Shown: positions 1 to 8,426 of the stretch, piece by piece
How the letters are laid out: each line of letters begins with the position of its first letter
How positions within the stretch are numbered: the first letter of the stretch is position 1
NCBI RefSeq assembly: GCF_000619945.1
Contig: NZ_JHVC01000006.1
Coordinates: forward strand, 222,129 to 286,128
DNA: 64,000 nt
Direction of reading: 5' to 3'
Origin: Clostridium lundense DSM 17049
GTDB lineage: Bacteria; Bacillota; Clostridia; Clostridiales; Clostridiaceae
The notes under the pieces: model-generated
The model's input: only the letters and a program-made list of their open reading frames with translations
Told to the model about the DNA's origin: nothing
Database searches by the model: none
Position numbers and translations under genes: made by a program

Positions 1-588
1 GTATGCTGTCCATTTTCTAATTTGTAGAAAGTAGAATCTTGAACTGCTACTGTATATTCAATATTTTTTACTACATCAAATTTACGAAGGATTAAATCAT
101 CTAATCGTTCTTCTACTGTAAAAGTATTAGCTTCTGGATTGTCACAGGTCATTGTATATTTAACCCCAAAGGAGCTATTTTTAAGCCCTATATCTTCATT
201 CTTACCGCTAATTACTGGTGCAATGTATATCTTATTAAATGCACACATTCTCGTAGCTTTGTTGCCTGCACTATCCTCTACTTCAATCTTTATTGTATGC
301 TGTCCATCTGTAAGTGAATAGAATATTTTGTCAGGTATAGTACACTTATATTCTGTATTTTTATTAGCTGTAAATGTTTTTAAATTAATCCCATCTATCA
401 TTTCCATCACTGTAAAACTTGTATCATCTGTATCATTTATACTATATTTAATATCAAATGGAGAATATTTATTACCTATATTGCTATCTTTTCCACTTAT
501 AATAGGTGGCATATTAACAGGCCCTTTCTTAACCCACCAGAAGCCAACTTTTGTGCCGTCATCTGGATATGTTCCATTTTCCGCTATA
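1..588 (-). repeat. 98-residue tandem repeat inside the fibre gene
   Basis: Two coding repeats are offset by 294 bases. The plus-strand string GTATGCTGTCC occurs at base 1 and again at base 295, and the encoded proteins align over their length (IISGK..IG / VISGK..IG, FTVMEMIDG / FTVEERLDD, YSLTDGQHT / YKLENGQHT). The DNA has diverged more than the protein pattern, so this is an old domain duplication and not a recent slippage event. More copies may lie to the left of the window. Confidence 0.75.
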
Positions 589-947
589 ATAGTTTCTACA
601 TAAGTCCCTCTTTCTTCCCTAGAACTTCTGCGTGCCCTTTCACGATAAGCATTAATAGTTAAATTATTAAGTCTTGTATCTCCTAATATTCTTATAAAAA
701 TAATATATCTTTCATTAAATTCATTAAAATATTGGGTATATACTCCTTGATCATTTTCTCCCTCTACAACAGAAATTGTTATAGGTGAAAGACCTTGAAA
801 GTTGAATTTACCATCTTGAAAATTATAACTAGCATATCCATTTGTAGAATATGAATCAGAAATATTTTGTACATCAAATATATCTCTTGTAATTGGTGGA
901 TACCACTCTCCATAATACGTTTGAATTGTATATTTTTCGTATCTCAT
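1..947 (-). CDS. Phage-tail fibre/receptor-binding-type protein with Ig-like repeats (partial, runs off left edge)
   Basis: The reverse strand is open from the ATG at 947 to base 1 (315 codons, no stop), so the gene is cut by the window. The start overlaps the stop of the baseplate J gene in an ATGA junction, so the two are translationally coupled. Residues 1-140 are a unique N-terminal part, presumably the attachment to the particle. From about residue 145 there are tandem domains of 98 residues that begin with PPIISGK / APVISGK and end near DGQHT / ENGQHT, like bacterial Ig-like domains. The position after gpJ and the repeated beta domains suggest a tail fibre that sets target range. I do not recognise a DUF2313 (XkdU) protein here. 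Function is inferred from position and architecture. Confidence 0.72.
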   Translation of the reverse strand, partial: MRYEKYTIQTYYGEWYPPITRDIFDVQNISDSYSTNGYASYNFQDGKFNFQGLSPITISVVEGENDQGVYTQYFNEFNERYIIFIRILGDTRLNNLTINAYRERARRSSREERGTYVETIIAENGTYPDDGTKVGFWWVKKGPVNMPPIISGKDSNIGNKYSPFDIKYSINDTDDTSFTVMEMIDGINLKTFTANKNTEYKCTIPDKIFYSLTDGQHTIKIEVEDSAGNKATRMCAFNKIYIAPVISGKNEDIGLKNSSFGVKYTMTCDNPEANTFTVEERLDDLILRKFDVVKNIEYTVAVQDSTFYKLENGQH

Positions 948-2131
948 CAACACTTTATACCACCCTCTTTCGGAGCATAAATTCCATGTTTAAGAATTAC
1001 ATTATCTAGACTAGCAAAGCTTTGTATAACTACTATTTTATTTAATGCACTTGGCACTGTAGCATTACTGTCTTCTCTATAATCTATATTTCCTAAAATA
1101 GGTTTACTCTCATCATCCATAAATACATTTCTAATGTCTTCATTTAATAAAATATATGAATAATCTTTTACATATTTAGTGTTTGTTATAATTGATTCAA
1201 TGTCTTTCAACTTTATTACAGTACCTGGTAAACATTCAACGAAATAATTATTAATGTTTTCTTCGATATTTTTCATAGCAATATCCATATTGTCACTAGT
1301 TAAATTAACTATGCTTATATTTGCAGCTCTTAATACGGAAGTAGCAATTGTTACACTAGCCCCTATTGGTGCCTTACCTTCTCCTTCGCCACTTTCAGGA
1401 TCTATATATTTTTTTACTTTGTTAAGTAAAGCATTATCTATAGGTTCTCCATTTTTACCATATAGCACTACCCTTACAGTTCCTGGCCCATTCCAAAGAG
1501 GAATTACTTTAGCATTTTTAACTCCTTGAATTTCTTTAGCCCAATTTATATAGTCTTGCTTATTTCCACAAGCTGGTGGAGATTGTGCTTTTTGAAGTAA
1601 CCTATTACGTAAACTTTCATCATCTTCCTTTTCACTACCACCTTCTACAGCAGTAGCATTATAAACCTTGCTTATACCTAAGATTTGTACTGGTAATACT
1701 GTTATTGTATTTTCTGGTACTCTGTATAGTTCTCCTTCTTCAACCGCTTCTATGTTAGTAACTACTGTTCCTTCATATACAGTTGCATCATCTAATGTAG
1801 AATATTGTAAGCCATTTACGGTTTGAACTAAAGTTCCTTTTGGAATCAAAGTTCCATCTATACCTTCAAATATAAATTTTGTGCATTTTGCCTTTTTACC
1901 TTTTTTTCTAAACACTCCATGTAGAGCTGCTAACTTTTCTAAAAATTCTCCATATGAAGTCTGTGGAAAAGCTTTTTCTAAAATATCTTCAAGATTTCTT
2001 TTGTTTTCTGCTAATTCTATACTTACAGCAGAAAGATTATCATAAAAAAAAGAACCTTCTCCTTTAAATAAATCATTAGGTAATTTATTTAACATACGTT
2101 CTAATATTATCTGTTCATTTTCACTATACAT
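947..2131 (-). CDS. xkdT: Baseplate J-like wedge protein (XkdT / Mu gp47 family)
   Basis: This 394-residue protein has the make-up of baseplate J proteins of contractile tails: an N-terminal helical part, a middle beta region (VEGGSEKEDDESLRNRLL, the family's most typical stretch, near residue 163), and a C-terminal domain (IGASVTIATSVLRAANISI). In T4 and Mu relatives it forms the baseplate wedge that links hub to fibres. It overlaps the XkdS gene upstream by 8 bases and the fibre gene downstream by 3, so it sits within a coupled operon. Length is normal for the family. No sign of decay. Confidence 0.9.
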   Translation of the reverse strand: MYSENEQIILERMLNKLPNDLFKGEGSFFYDNLSAVSIELAENKRNLEDILEKAFPQTSYGEFLEKLAALHGVFRKKGKKAKCTKFIFEGIDGTLIPKGTLVQTVNGLQYSTLDDATVYEGTVVTNIEAVEEGELYRVPENTITVLPVQILGISKVYNATAVEGGSEKEDDESLRNRLLQKAQSPPACGNKQDYINWAKEIQGVKNAKVIPLWNGPGTVRVVLYGKNGEPIDNALLNKVKKYIDPESGEGEGKAPIGASVTIATSVLRAANISIVNLTSDNMDIAMKNIEENINNYFVECLPGTVIKLKDIESIITNTKYVKDYSYILLNEDIRNVFMDDESKPILGNIDYREDSNATVPSALNKIVVIQSFASLDNVILKHGIYAPKEGGIKC

Positions 2132-2555
2132 TTATATTCACCTCTCCATATATAGTGTCTACTACACAATTAATGGTTACTTTAACACCATCAACTTCTA
2201 CAAGTATATTATTAACAGCTATTATATATTGATTAACAATCAAGCATTCTTCCAGATATCTCTTACCTTCACTTTGTAGCACTTTTTTACTAAATGTTTG
2301 TCCTATCAAATTCTCAAATTCATGCCCATAATCCCAAGAATATGCCAAATATCTAAATCTAGGAGTATTCAAAGCTTTATAAATCCATACCTTCAATGCT
2401 TCTTTTCCTTCTAAAACTTTCATTTTACCATTTTCATATATAAATTTATTTTCTTCAAAATCCCAAGCATATTCCTTAAATAAAGGCAAAATATTTTCTT
2501 CAGAACTTTTTATAATATTATCTATATCTAAATTTATTTCTGGTAATATACTCAT
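2124..2555 (-). CDS. xkdS: Baseplate wedge protein, DUF2634 (XkdS, gp25-like)
   Basis: A 143-residue protein matching the XkdS/DUF2634 family of PBSX-type tails. Typical are the residues around LEGKEALKVWIYKALNTPRF and the run AYSWDYGHEFENLIGQ near the middle. The family is thought to be the counterpart of T4 gp25, a sheath-nucleating baseplate component. It overlaps the XkdR gene by 4 bases (ATGA type) and the J gene by 8 bases, in the order seen in PBSX and diffocin loci. Family assignment is from recalled sequence features, not a search. Confidence 0.85.
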   Translation of the reverse strand: MSILPEINLDIDNIIKSSEENILPLFKEYAWDFEENKFIYENGKMKVLEGKEALKVWIYKALNTPRFRYLAYSWDYGHEFENLIGQTFSKKVLQSEGKRYLEECLIVNQYIIAVNNILVEVDGVKVTINCVVDTIYGEVNINV

Positions 2556-2917
2556 AGTGTCACCACCCTTGCAAGTATTATATAAATTTGTCTATCCTGT
2601 GTAGAGAGCATAGCTATTTTATCATCTTTTTTTAGCCCATCTTTATATATTATTTCTCCCTCTTTTATGCCTACTTCACTTACAGAATGCTCTCCTGCTG
2701 TACCTTCTGCCCTAGAACGAGGAATTGTAATTTTTCTTTTATACTCATTTACTAAATAATCAGCTACAATAAAATTATTTTTAGTAAGCTGCAAATTTCC
2801 TACTTCTACTATTAAAGGATTACTAGATATAACTTTACCAATTTCAATAGAAGGAGGGTTATAAGCCGCTCCTTTCTCCTTCATAATATTTACTAATTCA
2901 ACGAATGGATCCTGCAT
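2552..2917 (-). CDS. xkdR: Tail protein DUF2577 (XkdR)
   Basis: A 121-residue protein with the DUF2577/XkdR layout: a helical N-terminus followed by a small beta barrel (IEIGKVISSNPLIVEVGNLQ) and a C-terminal strand (DKIAMLSTQDRQIYIILARV). In PBSX-like tails it lies between the XkdQ hub and the XkdS wedge and is taken to be a central baseplate/spike-region component. Only 2 bases separate it from XkdQ, and it overlaps XkdS by 4. Its exact structural role is not proven by the sequence. Confidence 0.82.
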   Translation of the reverse strand: MQDPFVELVNIMKEKGAAYNPPSIEIGKVISSNPLIVEVGNLQLTKNNFIVADYLVNEYKRKITIPRSRAEGTAGEHSVSEVGIKEGEIIYKDGLKKDDKIAMLSTQDRQIYIILARVVTL

Positions 2918-2919
2918 GC

Positions 2920-3915
2920 CTACCCCTCCTTTATATCCATTTTATTTTCATAATTTAATGTAAGATTCATTGTATATTTTCCTGTAGCAACCTCCCAAGT
3001 ATGAGTATCGGCATCTATATAAAGAATATTGGTTTGTAAATTGTCTAAATAAAATATTTTAGTATTTACTGCATATCCCGTTCTACAGCTCCAGTTACCT
3101 ATAGATTCAATGCTTACATCTCTATCTACTCCATGGAGCATAGTTTTAGCCATAGCATATGGACTTTTTCCATCTTCCTTTTGACAGGTTCTTTGCAATA
3201 TTCCAAAATAAGAAAATAACTTTGAATCTTCAACTTTACCTATAAATTTTCCATTATCATCATATATCATTACTCTATTTACCATACTTGACATAGTATC
3301 TTTATATTCAAGTCCTAAAACAGTATTTGTTTCACTATCATTTCTAGTACTATTTATTACAAAGTCAGTTACAACTGCTCCTTTTTCTATTACACTTATT
3401 TTTGTATCATCTGCAACAAGCATATACTTCTTTCCATTTTGTTTATATATTTCTGTATATATTCCCATAATAGCTTCATAAGCACTTTGATCTGATATAA
3501 GTCTTGTTATTGGAATATTTATATTAGGTATTCTATTAAAATTAATTCCTAAATCCTTTATTATTTTCTCCACAGCTTTAGATGCAGGCATTTTATTAAA
3601 ATTATAAGTAACTGTATTTTGAAGCAAATAAATAAGATAGTCAAAAGCAGTAAATTGTATTTCTTGACTAGAAGAACTTAAACTTCTATCAAAAACTATA
3701 CCCGAAAAGATTTTTTCTCCATTTAAAGTTACCCAAACCTTTGTGCCTGGATTGATTTGGGTTGTCTCATGATTTCTATCAAATATGCTGTAAAGCAAAC
3801 TAACTTCTAATCTTCTAGAACATTGCTCCTTATCTCCTGATATTGAAACTGATTTGCAAAATGGCGTTATATCTGTAATATACTTTTTATTGTATTCCGC
3901 ATAAATTTTAATCAT
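2920..3915 (-). CDS. xkdQ: Baseplate hub protein (XkdQ, gpD/gp27-like)
   Basis: A 331-residue protein of the XkdQ family, the baseplate hub that caps the tail tube and carries the central spike. The N-terminus (ITDITPFCKSVSISGDKEQCSRRLEVSLL) and the central domain (VEKIIKDLGINF, IMGIYTEIYKQNGKKYMLVADD) follow the hub-protein pattern. Its start overlaps the stop of the LysM protein by 4 bases. XkdQ is often labelled hydrolase in databases, but I see no catalytic motif here. Confidence 0.85.
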   Translation of the reverse strand: MIKIYAEYNKKYITDITPFCKSVSISGDKEQCSRRLEVSLLYSIFDRNHETTQINPGTKVWVTLNGEKIFSGIVFDRSLSSSSQEIQFTAFDYLIYLLQNTVTYNFNKMPASKAVEKIIKDLGINFNRIPNINIPITRLISDQSAYEAIMGIYTEIYKQNGKKYMLVADDTKISVIEKGAVVTDFVINSTRNDSETNTVLGLEYKDTMSSMVNRVMIYDDNGKFIGKVEDSKLFSYFGILQRTCQKEDGKSPYAMAKTMLHGVDRDVSIESIGNWSCRTGYAVNTKIFYLDNLQTNILYIDADTHTWEVATGKYTMNLTLNYENKMDIKEG

Positions 3916-4520
3916 AAATAAAGAACCGTCCCTATTTTCATGTTTCTAGGATTTTTAATACCATTTTTTCTCCCTAAATAATCAGCTTTATTACCATCTC
4001 CATAAAAAGATTTTGCAATTTTCCATAGACTATCTCCTTGTTTTACTACATACACTTTTGGGGTATATTTATTAACCATTCTTTTATTTGCATTGTCCAT
4101 TCCACCATTTACAGCTTTCACTAATGGATTTATTCTTTTAAATTCTTTAAATTCAATAGTAAAATATACATCTCCAGTACCATCTTTTTCACCATATGTG
4201 AAATTTTCAATATAAAATATTTTATTTATATCTGTATCAGTTATAATAAACCTTACTTGCCCTTTTTCCATAATTTCTTTTATAAGAGCTATACACTCAT
4301 ATGGTTTAGGAAAAGTGTGATATTGACAAAAATCATAATCTTGATTGGGTAAAAAACTCCTTAAAGTAATTGTATCAAGTCTTCTCTTACCCAAAAGACT
4401 TACTTCTCCAATATCTTCTACAACAACTGTAGTATTAGAGTTTCCAGCTGATATCTCAAAACTTTCAGGTGGTACTGGAAATTGAAAACTAATATTATCT
4501 TGCTTTATCCAAAATTCCAT
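3912..4520 (-). CDS. xkdP: LysM-containing tail protein (XkdP-like)
   Basis: A 202-residue protein. The N-terminal about 140 residues are the tail-specific domain (FWIKQDNISFQFPVPPES, TITLRSFLPNQDYDF). The last 50 residues are a LysM domain (YVVKQGDSLWKIAKSFYGDG..., ending near GTVLYL), which in other proteins binds peptidoglycan. In contractile tails this protein sits on the hub and may contact the cell wall during injection. It is 14 bases downstream of the tape-measure gene and overlaps the hub gene. Confidence 0.88.
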   Translation of the reverse strand: MEFWIKQDNISFQFPVPPESFEISAGNSNTTVVVEDIGEVSLLGKRRLDTITLRSFLPNQDYDFCQYHTFPKPYECIALIKEIMEKGQVRFIITDTDINKIFYIENFTYGEKDGTGDVYFTIEFKEFKRINPLVKAVNGGMDNANKRMVNKYTPKVYVVKQGDSLWKIAKSFYGDGNKADYLGRKNGIKNPRNMKIGTVLYL

Positions 4521-4534
4521 GTATCTACCTCCTG

Positions 4535-6118
4535 TTATACCATATTAATGCTAGTGGTTTTTAATTTTCTAGCTAAAGCATTAGCTATTCTATCAATATC
4601 AGCATCTTCTCTAATAACTATTGTATCCGCCAGCTTTGGTATAGAAACATTATTTCCCATCATATTTCTTGATGTTCTACTATCAAATACCTGTGCTCCA
4701 CTTGGAAGATCTATAAGCTCAGGACCATTTTCACCAACCCAAGTCATTCCGCCATTCCAATAACTTGTACCTAATGCATTTTTACCAACTTTACCTTTAG
4801 GATTACTTGTACTACTATTATCTTCGCCTTTTCCTGTTACCTTAGCAACGATATCTATAACCCCTTGTATTGGATTTGATAAAAAGCCTGTTACAGCATC
4901 CCATACCTCCAGTACTATTCCTAAAAGCTTCCCTATAACTCCAATCACTTTTTCAACAACTGGACTTATACTATCTATAGCTTTTTTTATAACACTAACA
5001 GTTGGTTCTAATTTATCTCTTATTCCTCCCCAATTTTCAGTCCATGCTTTATAAAGAAGTACTACTATTCCTATAATAAGTGATATAACTCCTACTATTG
5101 GATTGGTTAATACCATAGAAAATACCTGACCTACTGACTTAATAATCCCCTTACATGCTATTTTACTAATATCTCTTATTTGTTTAAACCCAGTTCCTAC
5201 ATTTTTAAAATACCTTTTAAAAATATTTCCTGATGCATTAATTTGACTATTATTACTTCCCGAATTTAAAACTCTTCCAATATTTAATCTAGTGTTTTGC
5301 ATAGTACCTCTTGCTGCCTGTAAACCATTAGTTGTTGTCCTTGATGCCCCACTATATCTCTGTCCTATATTGTTTACAATTCCCTGAGTAACTTTATTAG
5401 GATTTCCTTTTATTTTTCCTCCATTGTTAACTTTAACCCCAGGCATATTCTTCAGTTGACTTCCATTTATTCCCATAGCTTTAAGTTGATCCTTTACTTC
5501 ATTTGCTTTTCCTGCATTTACTTTCATTATAGTATCCATAACTTCTGAAAAACTTTTACCTGTGGCTGCAGAAGTATCCGCTGCTGCTGCTACAACTTTT
5601 TTATAATCTAATCCTGCGTTTTTAGCTTGTATAATACCTTTCATTAATTCTTCTTCTGAAACAGATGAATTCTGATTACTAATCCATTTTATAGCTTTTT
5701 TACTTTGATTTTTACTACCTAAGGAATAAGTCAGCATTTCTCTATTTCCCTCATCATTTTTGGCTGATCCAATGGTATTATCATATACAGTCTTAGTATT
5801 CTCTACTATGTCTTTATATTTATCTTCATCTTCTTTTTCTTCTTTTAATTCACTTACTTTATTTTTTATGTCAATGGTAACTTCACTATTTTCTTTTAAT
5901 TCTTTAATTTTTTTTATAACTTCTTGTATCTTATCAATAGTTGCATCCATATTATGATTTATTTTTGTTTCTATTTTAATTGATGAAAGTTCATTTAACT
6001 TGTCTTTCACTCTATCTATTTCATCTCTGAATATAGATGTTATATCAATAATTTGCTTCATTGCTTCCAAATATGAGCTATTATCTAATTTTAATTTTAC
6101 ATTTAGTTCTCTGTTCAA
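4535..6118 (-). CDS. Tail tape-measure protein (short)
   Basis: 527 residues. The N-terminus is a charged coiled coil (about residues 30-100, rich in Glu/Lys/Ile heptads). A hydrophobic segment follows near residues 335-355 (NPIVGVISLIIGIVVLLYKAW) and then a second helical part. The C-terminus has the common tape-measure end NGGMTWVGENGPELIDLP. The gene lies between the chaperone pair and the LysM/hub genes, as expected. Tape-measure length sets tail length. At the usual 0.15 nm per residue this would give a tail of about 80 nm, which is an inference. Start ATG is preceded by a GAGG(T)GAG site. Confidence 0.88.
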   Translation of the reverse strand: MNRELNVKLKLDNSSYLEAMKQIIDITSIFRDEIDRVKDKLNELSSIKIETKINHNMDATIDKIQEVIKKIKELKENSEVTIDIKNKVSELKEEKEDEDKYKDIVENTKTVYDNTIGSAKNDEGNREMLTYSLGSKNQSKKAIKWISNQNSSVSEEELMKGIIQAKNAGLDYKKVVAAAADTSAATGKSFSEVMDTIMKVNAGKANEVKDQLKAMGINGSQLKNMPGVKVNNGGKIKGNPNKVTQGIVNNIGQRYSGASRTTTNGLQAARGTMQNTRLNIGRVLNSGSNNSQINASGNIFKRYFKNVGTGFKQIRDISKIACKGIIKSVGQVFSMVLTNPIVGVISLIIGIVVLLYKAWTENWGGIRDKLEPTVSVIKKAIDSISPVVEKVIGVIGKLLGIVLEVWDAVTGFLSNPIQGVIDIVAKVTGKGEDNSSTSNPKGKVGKNALGTSYWNGGMTWVGENGPELIDLPSGAQVFDSRTSRNMMGNNVSIPKLADTIVIREDADIDRIANALARKLKTTSINMV

Positions 6119-6154
6119 AATCTCACCTCACTTTATTAAGTGATATAATTATTT

Positions 6155-6361
6155 TTATATTATAGTTACTGGGAATATTGCCACTTCTTTATCTTTTAAA
6201 TCATTAATGTCTTTATATCTTTCATCTTGTTCTTGTATGACAAAAGATTTTAGTATAAGCTTATCGCCAATATCCATATTCCAATAATCTGATGGTTTGA
6301 TTATTCTCTTTGTTTTCCAAAGGTAATACATTATTTTAACTTCCCCATCAGATTCTATAAG
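6155..6361 (-). CDS. -1 frame extension of the tail assembly chaperone (G/GT-type frameshift product)
   Basis: Directly after the slippery heptamer at 6361-6367, the -1 frame is open without a stop to the TAA at 6155, giving 68 residues (LIESDGEVKI, then MYYLWKTKRI... to ...AIFPVTII). If ribosomes slip, the product is a 206-residue chaperone fusion. The same frame also has its own ATG at 6331 behind GGGGAAG, so a separate 58-residue protein is possible. In lambda and most long-tailed phages two overlapping chaperone products are made by frameshifting exactly here, just before the tape measure. Confidence 0.75.
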   Translation of the reverse strand, partial: LIESDGEVKIMYYLWKTKRIIKPSDYWNMDIGDKLILKSFVIQEQDERYKDINDLKDKEVAIFPVTII

Positions 6362-6774
6362 TTTTTTACTGCTTCAACTACACCTTTACCAAAACCACTT
6401 AAATCATTTATCTCTTTATAAAGCGCTGAGATTTCTCCCGGCTTATCATTAAACATAATTTCTAATAGTTCATTAGGAGTATGTGCTTTAAAATGTTCCA
6501 TAAGCTCCTTTGATTTTAAATTTGGTTCTTTTATTCCTTCTAGCACTGTTAATAACTGTATCTTATTTGTATCTATATTATTTATTTCATCATCCTCTAA
6601 AGATATACAACTTTCTTGAATAGAGTTATATACAGACATTGGAACTGCCTGCAATGTAAATATTATTTCTTCTCCAAAAGCATCACTTAAACTTTTAATT
6701 TTAACCTTTCTTGTTGGCCTTTTTATTTTACTTATATCTGATTTTAATAATAAATCTACAACATTTTTATTCAT
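6355..6774 (-). CDS. xkdN: Tail assembly chaperone (XkdN family)
   Basis: 139 residues of the XkdN family, which sits between the tail tube and the tape measure. It is the short (G-type) chaperone that coats the tape measure during tail assembly and is not in the finished particle. Recognisable parts are MNKNVVDLLLKSDISKIKRP at the start and LTVLEGIKEPNLKSKELMEH in the middle. The last codons are GTA AAA AAC TTA TAG, which place a frameshift heptamer in frame just before the stop. The ribosome site GAGGA(A)C precedes the ATG at 6774. Confidence 0.87.
   Translation of the reverse strand: MNKNVVDLLLKSDISKIKRPTRKVKIKSLSDAFGEEIIFTLQAVPMSVYNSIQESCISLEDDEINNIDTNKIQLLTVLEGIKEPNLKSKELMEHFKAHTPNELLEIMFNDKPGEISALYKEINDLSGFGKGVVEAVKNL
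6361..6367 (-). promoter_or_regulatory. Programmed -1 frameshift heptamer A AAA AAC
   Basis: Read on the reverse strand, the zero frame is GTA AAA AAC TTA TAG. The seven bases A AAA AAC fit the X XXY YYZ rule in the correct phase. After a -1 slip the next codon is CTT and the frame stays open for 68 residues. A stop codon in the zero frame follows only one codon later, an arrangement that favours this reading. I did not find a convincing downstream stem-loop by eye. Confidence 0.8.
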
Positions 6775-6883
6775 ATTAGTTCCTCCTCATATTTATGTGA
6801 TGGCTACCTGCCCTAATGCTTTACATAAGGACAGATACGCCTCTAAATAATTTCTTTTAAACTAAGTTATCCATAGGATAAAA

Positions 6884-6912
6884 ATAGAACCAGGTTACAT
6901 TTCTGGTTCTAT
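6884..6912 (-). terminator. Hairpin with T-tract overlapping the 3' end of the tube gene
   Basis: On the reverse strand ATAGAACCAG (6912-6903) pairs perfectly with CTGGTTCTAT (6893-6884) around a 9-base loop that contains the TAA stop of the tube gene, and it is followed by TTTTAT. This has the form of an intrinsic terminator of moderate strength placed between tube and chaperone. It could reduce read-through so that the abundant sheath and tube are made in excess over baseplate parts. Confidence 0.6.
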
Positions 6913-7332
6913 CCAATCATATATTTCATAATCTGAAAAAGTAAATGGCATACTATCTTCTATTATTTTCTTAGCTTCCCAACCTGCCAATTTAATTTCA
7001 TCAAAAATAGCATCCTTTATTACTATTCTTTCTGCACCTAAACTATCTGGGTCTGATAATTTTGACATTATTGTACAAACTACCATTCTGCCTTCCTTTA
7101 TTGAATCGGCTAATTTTTTTATCATTCTTGAATTAACCTTTTGCATTTTTAGTGTTCCTTTTCCTTCGAATCCTGTAACTTTATATTTTTTTCCCATAGA
7201 TTTGCACATTTTTACTTCTTCTTTTGTTAAGGTTACCTTTGCTTCTAATCCTATAACCTCTCCGATATATTCACCATCTATCCAACATTCACCGTGAGTT
7301 CCTGATATTGTTTTTTGAGCATCATAAGCCAT
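6895..7332 (-). CDS. xkdM: Tail tube protein (XkdM)
   Basis: 145 residues, the usual size for XkdM-type tubes of contractile tails. It opens with AYDAQKTISGTHGECWIDGEYIGE, the conserved start of this family, and continues with VTLTKEEVKMCKSMGKKYKV. Tube proteins stack as hexamers inside the sheath. The gene follows the sheath gene by 14 bases and has a GGAGGTAA ribosome site, consistent with very high expression. Its stop codon is inside the loop of a terminator-like hairpin. Confidence 0.92.
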   Translation of the reverse strand: MAYDAQKTISGTHGECWIDGEYIGEVIGLEAKVTLTKEEVKMCKSMGKKYKVTGFEGKGTLKMQKVNSRMIKKLADSIKEGRMVVCTIMSKLSDPDSLGAERIVIKDAIFDEIKLAGWEAKKIIEDSMPFTFSDYEIYDWIEPEM

Positions 7333-7346
7333 ATTATATTACCTCC

Positions 7347-8426
7347 TTAAATAGAAACATTTATATTAAAATCTTCCATAGCATCTGTCCATTTCAAATT
7401 TGTTGCTATGAATACTTTATCTTTTGTATTAGCTTCTTTTATTTCTTGCTGCTTCATCTCATCTACATCTATTCCTATAGATTTCAAATAAAACTTTTGA
7501 GCATATACATCTACGAAAACCTTATTATAGTCTGTAGATGAGTTATCTAATAATCTTTCTAAAGCCAACTGATCATTATAAGCTTGTATAGCAGTTATAA
7601 GCAAAATTTTATTATCATAAGTATTAGCATATTTTCCTAAGTAATTATCTTCTACAGTTCGCTTTATATCATCATGCCACATGTCATTCTTATCAACTAT
7701 TAATATCTTTTTAAAGTCTTCTCCCTTATCTCTAGTTGTAGTAGTCAAACTATTCACAGCTCTTCCTACTTTTACTTTTTCTCCATCATTTATTAATATG
7801 AATTTTCCTGAATCGATAGCTTTATCAAATTCCTCCTTAGTTAAATGAGGCACATCTTCAACCTCAGGTAATGCAAAATAAGTAGCACTCATGGTTAAAG
7901 GCATACCAGCCAGTAACCCTGCTATTCTTGAACAATACTGTGCAGCAGTATATATATTATTTCTAACCTTTATTTCATCTGTATCAAAATTAATTATTCC
8001 CTCATTATCTGCATTAGTATGAGGTAAAACTGCTTTCACTTTTATATCTTTGTTATCTCTAAGTCCTTTAATCCAAGCAACTATTTTAATAGAGTCTTCT
8101 TCAGATACATTTGGTAATGCTAAATAGTCCCATTTTACAGTTTCTAAGTAATCTTGAGCTTCTTTGTAATCTGCTGACTCAACAGGCAAAACATATACTA
8201 TAACTTTCTTTGGAGCTTTAACTCCTCCTAAGAAGGCTAATTCTATTTGCTCCTTATTTTCAGCAGATAGCTCTACTGGAATATCTTTGATATCTGTAAT
8301 AGTGATATCCTTTTTATTTAATTTAGCATTATCTTTAATTATTAAGGCAACTACTCCTCTTTCTCCGCGTTGAATAGCACTATTAGCCTTTGATTTAAAA
8401 ATTATATTTATATTGGGTAATCCCAT
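7347..8426 (-). CDS. xkdK: Contractile tail sheath protein (XkdK)
   Basis: 359 residues, the short single-domain class of sheath proteins seen in PBSX and diffocins. It begins MGLPNINIIFKSKANSAIQR(GERG) and carries the family features LAGMPLTMSATYFALPEV and the C-terminal part used for sheath-sheath and sheath-tube contacts. Presence of a sheath shows the particle is contractile (myovirus-type). The start overlaps the stop of the upstream tail-terminator gene by one base. Confidence 0.93.
   Translation of the reverse strand: MGLPNINIIFKSKANSAIQRGERGVVALIIKDNAKLNKKDITITDIKDIPVELSAENKEQIELAFLGGVKAPKKVIVYVLPVESADYKEAQDYLETVKWDYLALPNVSEEDSIKIVAWIKGLRDNKDIKVKAVLPHTNADNEGIINFDTDEIKVRNNIYTAAQYCSRIAGLLAGMPLTMSATYFALPEVEDVPHLTKEEFDKAIDSGKFILINDGEKVKVGRAVNSLTTTTRDKGEDFKKILIVDKNDMWHDDIKRTVEDNYLGKYANTYDNKILLITAIQAYNDQLALERLLDNSSTDYNKVFVDVYAQKFYLKSIGIDVDEMKQQEIKEANTKDKVFIATNLKWTDAMEDFNINVSI

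Noticed and set aside
139..603. Two plus-strand frames at the left edge
   Set aside because: They lie opposite the open fibre gene, have no ribosome sites, and encode low-complexity hydrophobic residues typical of antisense of coding DNA.
7308..7541. Plus-strand frame antisense to the sheath gene
   Set aside because: Composition is Phe/Tyr/Ile-rich antisense of an AT-rich gene, no ribosome site.
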